Shown piece by piece: positions 24,405 through 32,498 of a stretch of DNA of 64,000 nucleotides. Position 1 is the first letter of the stretch. Every line of letters starts with the position of its first letter. This stretch comes from Aquimarina sp040786285. GTDB lineage: Bacteria; Bacteroidota; Bacteroidia; Flavobacteriales; Flavobacteriaceae. The DNA lies in the NCBI RefSeq assembly GCF_040786285.1, contig NZ_JBFMKQ010000003.1, positions 434,001-498,000 of the forward strand. The letters run 5' to 3'. Under the pieces are notes generated by a model, which was given only the letters and a program-made list of their open reading frames with translations, made no database searches and was not told the origin of the DNA. The position numbers and the translations under genes were made by a program.

Positions 24405-24818
24405 ATGAAGTTAATCATCATAAATGGGCCAAACCTAAATCTTCTTGGTAAAAGAGAACCTGGGATATATGGAAATCAAACATTTGATGAGTTTTTTACT
24501 CAATTACAATCTAAGTTTCCCAACCTCGAATTATCCTATTTTCAATCTAATATAGAAGGAGAACTTATTACTAAAATTCAAAAAGCAAATGATTCTTTTG
24601 ATGGTATTATTCTTAATGCCGGAGCCTATACACATACTTCTATTGGCATAGGTGATGCTATAAAAGCCATATCCAAACCAGTGATAGAAGTTCATATTTC
24701 TAATACTTTTGGTAGAGAAGAATTTAGGCATCAATCCTATATTTCGCCTAATGCCAAGGGGGTTATTCTTGGTTTTGGATTACAAAGTTATATCTTGGCA
24801 ATACAAAGCTTTTTATAA
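24405..24818 (+). CDS. aroQ: Type II 3-dehydroquinate dehydratase
   Basis: This 137-aa enzyme of the shikimate pathway converts 3-dehydroquinate to 3-dehydroshikimate. Type II hallmarks are present: 'IIINGPNLNLLGKREPGIYG' with the catalytic Tyr and Arg, 'YFQSNIEGELITKIQKA', 'LNAGAYTHTSIGIGDAI' and 'EVHISNTFGREEFRHQSYIS' with the catalytic His. The length is slightly short but normal for the phylum. It lies 3 bp after the beta-barrel gene and 4 bp before the ATP-pyrophosphatase gene. Confidence 0.96.
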   Translation: MKLIIINGPNLNLLGKREPGIYGNQTFDEFFTQLQSKFPNLELSYFQSNIEGELITKIQKANDSFDGIILNAGAYTHTSIGIGDAIKAISKPVIEVHISNTFGREEFRHQSYISPNAKGVILGFGLQSYILAIQSFL

Positions 24819-24822
24819 TACG

Positions 24823-25557
24823 ATGTATACTACTTATTTTAATTGGAGTAGCGGTAAGGATTCTTCTCTTGCATTATATTATGTGCTACAACAAAAAGAA
24901 TTTCAGGTATCAAAATTATTGACCACTGTAAATCAAGACTATGAGCGTGTATCTATGCATGGTTTACGAGAGGAATTGTTAGATTTACAGGCCAAAAGTT
25001 TAGATATACCTCTAGAAAAAGTTAAGCTACCTGCACAGGTTTCGATGTCTTCATATAATGAAGTGATGAAGAACAAAGTCTTAAAATTGATGGAGAATGG
25101 ATACACACATTGCGTTTTTGGAGATATTTTTTTAGAAGATTTACGAACGTATCGAGAGAATCAGTTAACATCTGTGGGAATTGAGTGTGTTTTTCCGCTA
25201 TGGAAGAAAAATACCAAAGATTTATTACTAGAATTTATCGAACTAGGATTTAAAGCAATAACAGTATGCGTAAATGCTAAATATCTGGATGAAACTTTTT
25301 GTGGTAGGCTAATAGATAAAGAGTTTCTATATGATTTACCATCGGATGTAGACCCTTGCGGTGAGAATGGTGAGTTTCATACCTTTGTTTTTGATGGCCC
25401 CATATTTAAACACCCAATTAAATTTGAAATAGGCGAGAAGGTACTTCGTAGTTATGAACCATCGAAGGATGAAAATGATAATTGTTTTACCAAAGATGAA
25501 GATAACAAAATAAATTGGGATACTTCTTTCTGGTATTGTGATTTAATTCCGACGTAG
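24823..25557 (+). CDS. ATP-pyrophosphatase, Dph6/COG2102-like
   Basis: The start at ATG 24823 (MYTTYFNWSSGKDSSLALYY) is chosen because it places the PP-loop 'SSGKDSS' near the N terminus as in the family, and follows aroQ by 4 bp. The protein is 244 aa. These adenine-nucleotide alpha hydrolases activate a carbonyl with ATP for amidation; the archaeal/eukaryotic relative is diphthine-ammonia ligase. Further family motifs are 'HCVFGDIFLEDLRTYRENQL' and 'DPCGENGEFHTFVFDGPIF'. Bacteria lack diphthamide, so the substrate is unknown. It is complete. Confidence 0.88.
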   Translation: MYTTYFNWSSGKDSSLALYYVLQQKEFQVSKLLTTVNQDYERVSMHGLREELLDLQAKSLDIPLEKVKLPAQVSMSSYNEVMKNKVLKLMENGYTHCVFGDIFLEDLRTYRENQLTSVGIECVFPLWKKNTKDLLLEFIELGFKAITVCVNAKYLDETFCGRLIDKEFLYDLPSDVDPCGENGEFHTFVFDGPIFKHPIKFEIGEKVLRSYEPSKDENDNCFTKDEDNKINWDTSFWYCDLIPT

Positions 25558-25566
25558 TTCTATAAT

Positions 25567-25944
25567 TTAGACATGTTCACCCACATAGACAGGGCTTAAT
25601 TCGTTTACTTCATTCTCTGTATACATACGCGATTCGATAATAAATCGCACGCCTAATGGAATTTCAAGAGAAAAACTAGCTCCACGGCCTTTTACCACAT
25701 CTACAGTTAATTGTGTATGTTTCCAATATTCAAATTGGTCGGCTGACATATAGAAATTACATCCATGGATTTTTCCTAACCATACATCGGTTTCATTAAT
25801 CATTAGCTCTCCTTTTTCAAAGCACATCGGGGAGGAGCCATCGCAGCAACCACCGCTTTGATGAAACATCAACTCCCCGTGTTCTTTTGTAAGGGTATCG
25901 ATAACGGCTATAGCCGAATCTGTTATTTTAACCCGTTCTATCAT
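25567..25944 (-). CDS. DUF779 protein linked to aldehyde dehydrogenase
   Basis: This 125-aa protein has the conserved motif 'MFHQSGGCCDGSSPMCFEKG', whose Cys residues could bind a metal, followed by 'WLGKIHGCNFYMSADQFEYW' and 'GRGASFSLEIPLGVRFIIES'. DUF779 genes are commonly found beside alcohol and aldehyde dehydrogenase genes. Here it starts 9 bp after the aldehyde dehydrogenase stop. A role in metal or cofactor handling for aldehyde oxidation is inferred from context. Confidence 0.9.
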   Translation of the reverse strand: MIERVKITDSAIAVIDTLTKEHGELMFHQSGGCCDGSSPMCFEKGELMINETDVWLGKIHGCNFYMSADQFEYWKHTQLTVDVVKGRGASFSLEIPLGVRFIIESRMYTENEVNELSPVYVGEHV

Positions 25945-25953
25945 GATTACACA

Positions 25954-27477
25954 TTAAAAGAATCCCATTGGCTTTTTATCGTATGAGATAAGCATATTCT
26001 TGGTTTGTCGATAATGATTAAGCATCATTTTATGATTTTCTCTACCGATTCCAGATTTTTTATATCCTCCAAAAGGCGCATGCGCAGGATAATTATGGTA
26101 GCAATTTACCCAAACGCGCCCTGCTTGTACAGCCCTAGAGATTTGATATGCCTGATGTGTATCACGAGTCCATACACCAGCACCAAGCCCATACAAAGTA
26201 TCATTGGCAATTTCAATAGCCTCTGCTTCATCTTTAAAAGTGGTTACACAAGCTACAGGACCAAAGATTTCTTCTTGGAAAACACGCATCTTATTGTTAC
26301 CCTTTAATAAGGTTGGTTTTACATAATATCCATTTTCTAAGCCTTCAACATAGGCTTCTTCACCTCCGGTTAATACTTCGCATCCTTCGTCTTTTCCAAT
26401 ATTTATGTAGTTTAATACTTTTTCGAATTGATCGTTAGATGCTTGAGCTCCCATCATCGTTTCTGGATCTAAAGGATGTCCCAGTTTGATGGCTTCGGTA
26501 CGCTCTATAACACGTTGGATAAACTCATCATAAATACTTTCTTGTATTAAAATTCTCGAGGGACAAGTACATACTTCTCCTTGATTTAGTGCAAACATAA
26601 CGGCACCTTCTATGGCTTTATCAAAGAATTCATCATCGGCTTCCATAATACTCTCGAAGAAGATGTTTGGAGATTTCCCTCCTAACTCAAGAGTAACAGG
26701 AGTAATATTCTTTGATGCGTATTGCATAATAAGCTGTCCGGTAGTTGTTTCTCCAGTAAATGCAACTTTATTGATTCTGGGGCTTGAAGCTAAAGGCTTA
26801 CCGGCTTCGGTTCCAAAACCGTTTATTACATTAAGCACACCATCAGGAAGAATACCTTCAATAAGTTCCATCAAAATCATAATACCGACGGGAGTTTGTT
26901 CTGCCGGTTTAAGAACTACACAATTTCCGGCAGCTAGAGCAGGAGCGACTTTCCAGGTTGCCATGAGTATAGGAAAGTTCCATGGAATGATCTGACCTAC
27001 GACCCCTAAAGGTTCCTGTAAATTTAAGGATACAGTTTCTGAGTCTATTTCGCTTACAGATCCTTCTTCGGCACGAATTACGCCTGCAAAATATCTAAAG
27101 TGATCAATAGCTAGCGGAAGATCGGCTGCGAGAGTTTCGCGAATAGCTTTTCCGTTATCCCAGGTCTCGGCACGGGCTAACGCCTCAAGGTTTTCTTCGA
27201 TTACATTTGCAATTTTTAAGAGACAGTTACTACGAAAAGTAGCCGATGAGTTATTCCATTCTGGTGCGGCTGCCCATGCTGCATCTATGGCAAGTTCAAC
27301 ATCTTCAGCTGTAGAACGAGCAATTTTGGTAAAACTGGTTCCGTCAACCGGTGAGATATTATCAAAATACTGCCCTTTTACGGGTTTGGTCCATTTACCA
27401 CCAATGTAGTTGTCATATTGGTCTTTAAAGCTAGGTCTTTTTTCCTTGCCTTTCGGGGTGGGTTGAGCGATACTCAT
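25954..27477 (-). CDS. NAD-dependent aldehyde dehydrogenase (acetaldehyde type)
   Basis: I start at ATG 27477 (MSIAQPTPKGKEKRPSFKDQ), giving 507 aa, the standard size; 24 extra upstream codons carry no family sequence. The protein has the cofactor motif 'IIPWNFPILMATWKVAPALA', the catalytic Glu in 'VTLELGGKSPNIFF' and the catalytic Cys in 'NQGEVCTCPSRILI', the Cys-x-Cys variant typical of the ExaC/AldB type. It oxidises acetaldehyde or other short aldehydes to acids. Downstream is DUF779. Divergent and 361 bp away is a membrane AraC regulator that may control it. Confidence 0.95.
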   Translation of the reverse strand: MSIAQPTPKGKEKRPSFKDQYDNYIGGKWTKPVKGQYFDNISPVDGTSFTKIARSTAEDVELAIDAAWAAAPEWNNSSATFRSNCLLKIANVIEENLEALARAETWDNGKAIRETLAADLPLAIDHFRYFAGVIRAEEGSVSEIDSETVSLNLQEPLGVVGQIIPWNFPILMATWKVAPALAAGNCVVLKPAEQTPVGIMILMELIEGILPDGVLNVINGFGTEAGKPLASSPRINKVAFTGETTTGQLIMQYASKNITPVTLELGGKSPNIFFESIMEADDEFFDKAIEGAVMFALNQGEVCTCPSRILIQESIYDEFIQRVIERTEAIKLGHPLDPETMMGAQASNDQFEKVLNYINIGKDEGCEVLTGGEEAYVEGLENGYYVKPTLLKGNNKMRVFQEEIFGPVACVTTFKDEAEAIEIANDTLYGLGAGVWTRDTHQAYQISRAVQAGRVWVNCYHNYPAHAPFGGYKKSGIGRENHKMMLNHYRQTKNMLISYDKKPMGFF

Positions 27478-27838
27478 AGTAATTAAGAATTTAAGTTTGT
27501 TAAGTAATGAAATGTGTATGTTTTGCCATGAAATGTAACTTACTGGCAAGAAGGGATCTATGTTTAAATATACGGTATTTTGATCGATTTATTAGGTAGG
27601 GCAATGTTAATTTCTCGTGATTTTTTTGCGAATTGATTGTCATAAACATTAAATAACGAATAGACTTTTTTTTGTAAAAGACGATTATCTTTCGTCAGTC
27701 AACTAATATGGGTTAGGTTCTAAATTGATAATAATTTGGGCTATTTTTAGTTTGTAAATTATTTGTAATGGATATTGATTCTAATGAAGTACTTCATATT
27801 CAATTCATAAAATCGTCAAATTTTGCTTCCTTTGTTTT
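27478..27838. other. Intergenic region between aldehyde dehydrogenase and AraC genes
   Basis: This 361-bp spacer between divergent genes is AT-rich. I see no ORF of note, no strong hairpin and no clear TTG-N19-TAnnTTTG promoter. It must hold both promoters and any AraC-type operator. Confidence 0.5.
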
Positions 27839-28885
27839 ATGAATCTTGATCCCGAAGTTTTTAAACATATCGAATTACTATTGGGGAGTATTGGTTTTAT
27901 TATGGCGCTATTTTTTGCTTCTATCCTAATAGTAACAAAAGAACAGCGTGTAAAAGCCAATATGTTTTTGGCTATATATCTATTTGCTTTTAGCCTTAGG
28001 ATTGGAAAATCTTTATTCTATAATTACTTCCCAATTCATCCAATAATCAGAAATGTATTTTTGGGTATGTTACTCGCTATTGGGCCTTCGCTATGGTTTT
28101 ATGTTACCCATTTATGTAAACCCAATATCGAAATTCGAAGAGGTAGAGTATTAATGCATTACATTCCTGTATTTTTGTTCGTACTTTTTTGTTGGTTGAT
28201 TCCGAATGATTATAGCCAGTTATCAAGGGTAATTTTTATGGGATTATTGGCCCATATACTCTTGTACGGCATTTTTACTTTATATTGGTTATCCAACAAA
28301 AGTGATATTCAATTTGGAAATAAATCACGTAAGATTAATAACTGGTTATTATATTTTACATTTCTTACCATCGCTATGTCTCTAATGCAGATTGGTGTAT
28401 TTCTGCGTATAGTTCCTTATTTAAGTACAGCATTTCTATTTTCTGTAGTGATTATATTCTTGTCTGTTTGGGCACTCAATAATCCTTGGATTTTCAAAAT
28501 CAGGACCGAAAAATATATGAAATCACCATTGAACAATGAAAAATCTTTAGCATATTTGAATCAACTTAATAGTTTAATGGATCATGAAAGGTTGTTTCTA
28601 GACCCTGATCTAACACTCGTAAAATTAAGTGCTAAACTTGGGATTACCTCGAAACAACTATCTCAGGTGATCAATCAAACTAAGAATGAAAATTACTCCC
28701 AGTATATTGCGAGTTATCGTATCACAGAAGCCAAAAGATTATTGTTGCTTCCTGAATATAAAAATTATAAAATCTCTGCAATAGCTTACGAAAGTGGTTT
28801 TAATAGTATCTCTTCTTTTAATGCTGCTTTTAAAAAAATAACGCATACGACCGCTATACAATATCGGCAATCGGCTATCAAATAA
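27839..28885 (+). CDS. Membrane-bound AraC-family transcriptional regulator
   Basis: This 348-aa protein combines about six or seven N-terminal membrane helices (residues 12-215, e.g. 'LLGSIGFIMALFFASILIVT', 'FLFSVVIIFLSVWALNNPWI') with a cytoplasmic C-terminal AraC helix-turn-helix domain (about 240-348). The latter shows 'LSAKLGITSKQLSQVINQ', 'ITEAKRLLL', and the second helix pair 'ISAIAYESGFNSISSFNAAF'. This architecture is common in Bacteroidota and suggests that it senses a membrane or extracytoplasmic signal. It may regulate the divergent aldehyde dehydrogenase or the aminotransferase that follows; both are inferences from position. Confidence 0.9.
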   Translation: MNLDPEVFKHIELLLGSIGFIMALFFASILIVTKEQRVKANMFLAIYLFAFSLRIGKSLFYNYFPIHPIIRNVFLGMLLAIGPSLWFYVTHLCKPNIEIRRGRVLMHYIPVFLFVLFCWLIPNDYSQLSRVIFMGLLAHILLYGIFTLYWLSNKSDIQFGNKSRKINNWLLYFTFLTIAMSLMQIGVFLRIVPYLSTAFLFSVVIIFLSVWALNNPWIFKIRTEKYMKSPLNNEKSLAYLNQLNSLMDHERLFLDPDLTLVKLSAKLGITSKQLSQVINQTKNENYSQYIASYRITEAKRLLLLPEYKNYKISAIAYESGFNSISSFNAAFKKITHTTAIQYRQSAIK

Positions 28886-28971
28886 CGAATTCATCTTTTT
28901 GTCTGCCAGAATCATGATCCTGTTAGGAAATGGTAGAAACTACCTTCAAATTTGTGTAAAACTTTACAATA

Positions 28972-30135
28972 ATGAAGAATCAAGAGGTACACAGAAGAAA
29001 ATTTTTACAGCTAGGAGGAACCCTTGCTGCGGCAAGTATTATAGGACCGACACTATATAGTAACACTTTGTTCTCAGAATTAGAATCGAGTACATCAACG
29101 GAAGAAGGAAAAATACGACTATTCTCAAACGAGAACCCTTATGGTCCATCAAAAAAAGTGTTAGATGTCATTTCTAATCAACTTTCTAGAACCAATAGAT
29201 ATGCTTCGTATCATAAATACTCTACAGATACACTTAAAGAAAGTATAGCCAAAAAGCATGGAGTTGAAAAGAACCAGGTGATTTTAGGCCATGGTTCTTT
29301 TGAGATTTTATGTATGCTAACCCGTGCTTTTGGCAAGCAAGAAAATAGCATCATAGTACCAGGGTATACGTTTAATGTTACAGGGAGATTTGCTGATAAA
29401 GTGTTTGATCATCAGTGTAAGCAAATTCCGTTAAACGAATCCATGGATATCGATTTGGTAGCCACCAAAAAGGCAATAACAAAGGATACACAATTAGTGT
29501 ATATATGTAACCCCAACAATCCTACGGGTAAAATATTGTCTGCCTCAGAACTAGAAAACTTTTGTAAAGAAATAGCTTCATCTAGTTGCACTATAGCTAT
29601 TGATGAAGCCTATATAGATCTGGTAAGCCCCAAAGATAGGCTAGATATTGGTAAGCTTTTGATAGAAAAGCACAATGTGTTGATTATTCGAACATTTTCT
29701 AAAGCCTACGGGCTCGCAGGTTTAAGGGTGGGCTATGCCATCGGATTACCAAAGGTTATAGAGCGCATTAATAGCGAACATTATAGTTTTGGGGGATTGA
29801 TCTGTAATTTGGGTGTCGCAGCGGCAATTACAGCCTTAGAAGATAATGCATATACGGCAGATTATCGAAATAAAAATATAGAGGTAAGATCCTATGTTGA
29901 ACAGTCATTACAGAGTTTTGGTATAGAATATTTACCAAGTACAACTAATTTTATGTTGTTGAAAGTCAAAGATGTTGATCGATATCGTAAAGCGTTAAAA
30001 ACTGTCGGAATTTCACCAGTTCCTGGTGGTGGGGCTAAATATCCAGAATGGTCTCGAATAAGTATTGGGACACAACCTGAGATGGAAACTTTTATCAAGA
30101 CAATCGGTAAAATGGATTGGTTGATAAAGAAGTAG
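28972..30135 (+). CDS. Class I/II PLP aminotransferase with Tat-like signal (HisC-like)
   Basis: This 387-aa enzyme has the histidinol-phosphate aminotransferase fold. 'LFSNENPYGPSKKVLDVIS' is the N-terminal substrate region, 'YICNPNNPTGKILSASELEN' the conserved loop, 'TIAIDEAYIDL' the PLP-Asp/Tyr segment, and 'IIRTFSKAYGLAGLRVGYAI' contains the PLP Lys. Before this lies 'NQEVHRRKFLQLGGTLAAAS', a twin-arginine signal with a following hydrophobic stretch. The protein is therefore probably folded with PLP in the cytoplasm and then exported. The amino-group donor and acceptor are unknown. The SDR gene 52 bp downstream may act on its product. Confidence 0.88.
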   Translation: MKNQEVHRRKFLQLGGTLAAASIIGPTLYSNTLFSELESSTSTEEGKIRLFSNENPYGPSKKVLDVISNQLSRTNRYASYHKYSTDTLKESIAKKHGVEKNQVILGHGSFEILCMLTRAFGKQENSIIVPGYTFNVTGRFADKVFDHQCKQIPLNESMDIDLVATKKAITKDTQLVYICNPNNPTGKILSASELENFCKEIASSSCTIAIDEAYIDLVSPKDRLDIGKLLIEKHNVLIIRTFSKAYGLAGLRVGYAIGLPKVIERINSEHYSFGGLICNLGVAAAITALEDNAYTADYRNKNIEVRSYVEQSLQSFGIEYLPSTTNFMLLKVKDVDRYRKALKTVGISPVPGGGAKYPEWSRISIGTQPEMETFIKTIGKMDWLIKK

Positions 30136-30187
30136 CAGAATACTAGATTATTACCTTATTTTTATATGAATTAAAGTATAAAAGGTA

Positions 30188-30952
30188 ATGATACATATTG
30201 ATCTAAAAGGGAAAACTATCTTAGTTACAGGTGCCTCTAATGGTATGGGAAAGGAAGTAGCTAGTTTCTTAATGAAAATGGGAGCTAGAGTAGCGGTGCA
30301 TTATGGTACCAATAAAACATCAGCCGATGAGTTAGTTGCTTTATATAAGGAAACTGGTTCAAAAGCTTTTAAAGCCGATTTATCTGAAGAAGCAGAAGTG
30401 TATTCACTTGTCGAAAATGTTATAGTCTCTTTTGGTAAATTAGATGTTATGCTACTCAATGCAGGTGTATTCTTACCACATTCTGTAAAACAAAATACCG
30501 AAGATTGGTTTTCTGTTTGGAAAAAAACTATGGATATTAATTTAAATGCTGTAGGATTATTAACCAAATTAGGGATTGATCATTTTATTGATAATAAAGA
30601 AGGGAGATTTATTTTTATTGGGAGTAGAGCTGTTTTTAGAGGTGAAACCGAAGAATATCTTGCCTATGCAGCTTCAAAAGGTGGTATGGTATCACTAGCC
30701 AGAAGTGTTGCACGATCTTTTGGCAAGCAAAATATAAAATCATTTATTGTTTCCCCGGGGTTTACCCGCACCCAAATGGCAGAAAATTTTATAAAAACCC
30801 ATGGAGAAGAAAAGGTTCTGGAAGAAATAGCACTTAATGAACTCACCCAACCAAAGGATTTAGCACCTTTAATTGCTCTTATGTGTAGTGGGCTTATGGA
30901 TCATGCCACCGGAGCTACCATTGACGTTAATGCAGGAAGCCACATTAGGTGA
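30188..30952 (+). CDS. Short-chain dehydrogenase/reductase (SDR)
   Basis: This 254-aa classical SDR has the cofactor loop 'GKTILVTGASNGMGKEVASF', 'LDVMLLNAGVF' (NNAG-like), the catalytic Ser in 'FIFIGSRAVFRGETEEYLAY', and the YxxxK pair in 'YLAYAASKGGMVSLARSVAR'. The 3-oxoacyl-ACP reductase-like end 'FIVSPGFTRTQMAENF' and 'ATGATIDVNAGSHIR' is usual. The substrate is not recognisable. It follows the Tat-signal aminotransferase on the same strand. Confidence 0.92.
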   Translation: MIHIDLKGKTILVTGASNGMGKEVASFLMKMGARVAVHYGTNKTSADELVALYKETGSKAFKADLSEEAEVYSLVENVIVSFGKLDVMLLNAGVFLPHSVKQNTEDWFSVWKKTMDINLNAVGLLTKLGIDHFIDNKEGRFIFIGSRAVFRGETEEYLAYAASKGGMVSLARSVARSFGKQNIKSFIVSPGFTRTQMAENFIKTHGEEKVLEEIALNELTQPKDLAPLIALMCSGLMDHATGATIDVNAGSHIR

Positions 30953-31055
30953 TATTTTGGTTTCTTACATAAAATTAGAATTTATAAAAGTTTTGAAAAG
31001 GGTTTTTTCGTGTTCAGTTGTTTTAATAGTATAAACCAACCCAGAACATTTTTTG

Positions 31056-32141
31056 ATGATGAGCACACAGATCAAAAACGGGCTTTTTTTTCTAGTACCT
31101 TTACTAGTACTTCTTTTTGTTTCGTGTAGAAGTGATAAAGAAGATTTTATTGAAGTTTCAGAAAATAAAGAACTCAAATCGAATTCTAAGGCTGCAGAAC
31201 TTATACGTAAAACCACGATGAATGATGGTTCTCGTGATAACATTCTTGATGGTTCTAGTTGTTTTACTATAGCCCTTCCTCTTAGTATTGATGTTAATGA
31301 TGTAGAAACTAATATCAACACAGAGCAAGATTTTCAAATTGTTGAACAAATGTTCAATGAATTTGAAGATGACAAGGATGAAATTGATTTTATTTTCCCC
31401 ATAACAATCGTTTTAAGTGATTTTTCTGAAATTTTTATAGAGGATGATGACCAATGGAAAGAGTTAGTCGAAAGTTGTGAGGAGAATGAAGGTGAAGATG
31501 AAGATATAGAATGTATAGATTTTGTTTACCCCATTACAGTGTCGGTTTTTAATCCAGAAACTGAAATTTTCGAGAATATAACATTCACTTCAGATAAAGA
31601 ATTTTTTGACTTCATTGAAGATTTAGATAATGATGATGTTGTCAATATTAATTTTCCTGTATCGGTTATACTTCATGATACTTCCGAGATGGTTATCAAT
31701 GATTTAGATGAACTCGAAGAGGCCATTGAAAGCGCGATAGATGACTGTCAAGAAAATGATTATACAGCAGAACGTTTTATAGAAGTTCTTACCAGCGGAA
31801 GCTTTGTAATACAGGAGTTTTTATATACCGAGAATGAAGTGACTGATGATTATGAGAACCACACCTTTAATTTCTACTCAGATAAGACATCAACGGTTAC
31901 TATAGAGGATAATGTTGATGGGACCCCCCAAGGCAATGTTACCATAACTATTAATGGAACATGGTCTGTGTCTACAAGTGCATTTGGAGTGGTAAATATT
32001 ACATTGGATTTTGGTGCTGAAGCACCATTAAATAAACTGAACACCACTTGGAGTATAACAGAAATTAATGATAAAAAAATGATGCTTTATTATAAAGATG
32101 AAAATGGAATTAATAATGAACTGTTTTTTGAAATGAATTAA
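31056..32141 (+). CDS. Acidic repeat lipoprotein, 361 aa
   Basis: I start at ATG 31056 (ATG 31059 is equally good); a TTG just upstream is ignored. The signal ends 'LVLLFVSCRSDKED', with acidic residues behind the lipidated Cys. Residues about 69-231 contain four degenerate repeats of roughly 40 aa, each with an 'F-x-[FY/L]-P-[ILV]-[ST]-[IV]' strand ('CFTIALPLSID', 'DFIFPITIVLS', 'DFVYPITVSVF', 'NINFPVSVILH') and an acidic helix such as 'DELEEAIESAIDDC'. The C-terminal part (235-361) is beta-rich, with lipocalin-like features ('NGTWSVSTSAFGVVNITLDF'). It is probably a cell-surface adhesin-like or scaffold lipoprotein. Function is unknown. Confidence 0.75.
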   Translation: MMSTQIKNGLFFLVPLLVLLFVSCRSDKEDFIEVSENKELKSNSKAAELIRKTTMNDGSRDNILDGSSCFTIALPLSIDVNDVETNINTEQDFQIVEQMFNEFEDDKDEIDFIFPITIVLSDFSEIFIEDDDQWKELVESCEENEGEDEDIECIDFVYPITVSVFNPETEIFENITFTSDKEFFDFIEDLDNDDVVNINFPVSVILHDTSEMVINDLDELEEAIESAIDDCQENDYTAERFIEVLTSGSFVIQEFLYTENEVTDDYENHTFNFYSDKTSTVTIEDNVDGTPQGNVTITINGTWSVSTSAFGVVNITLDFGAEAPLNKLNTTWSITEINDKKMMLYYKDENGINNELFFEMN

Positions 32142-32177
32142 TGCTATAACGAATTACATACACACAAATCAACATAG

Positions 32178-32282
32178 ATGCTTAAACAAAAAAAAATCTC
32201 AAAAGACCGAATACTTATAGCAGGGGCTCTAATAATTATCTATTGCCTCTTCTTGGGTTTTTTATTAGTAGTGTATACCTAA
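32178..32282 (+). CDS. Candidate 34-aa single-span membrane peptide
   Basis: ATG 32178 to TAA 32282 encodes MLKQKKISKDRILIAGALII followed by IYCLFLGFLLVVYT: a basic N terminus and one hydrophobic segment. It lies 36 bp after the repeat lipoprotein gene and 41 bp before a strong terminator. It is supported only by composition and position. Confidence 0.4.
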   Translation: MLKQKKISKDRILIAGALIIIYCLFLGFLLVVYT

Positions 32283-32323
32283 ATTATGGTAAATATGACT
32301 AACCATACCATAGAGTATATAAC

Positions 32324-32355
32324 AACCTTCAAATTTTTATTTGAAGGTTTTTTTT
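32324..32355 (+). terminator. Rho-independent terminator
   Basis: An 11-bp perfect stem (32324-32334 with 32339-32349) with a 4-nt loop, followed by a T-run to 32355. It ends the transcription unit of the repeat lipoprotein and the candidate micro-peptide. Confidence 0.9.
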
Positions 32356-32498
32356 ATGCTGTCTCTCTATGAAACAGTCTTTTGGCTCCTAAAAAGCGAA
32401 AAACATCTTTATTGAATTCTCATAGAATTTATAGTATCTTTAGACATAGTATTACACATAAACAAATCATTAACTCAATTTAAACTACTCTTACAACC

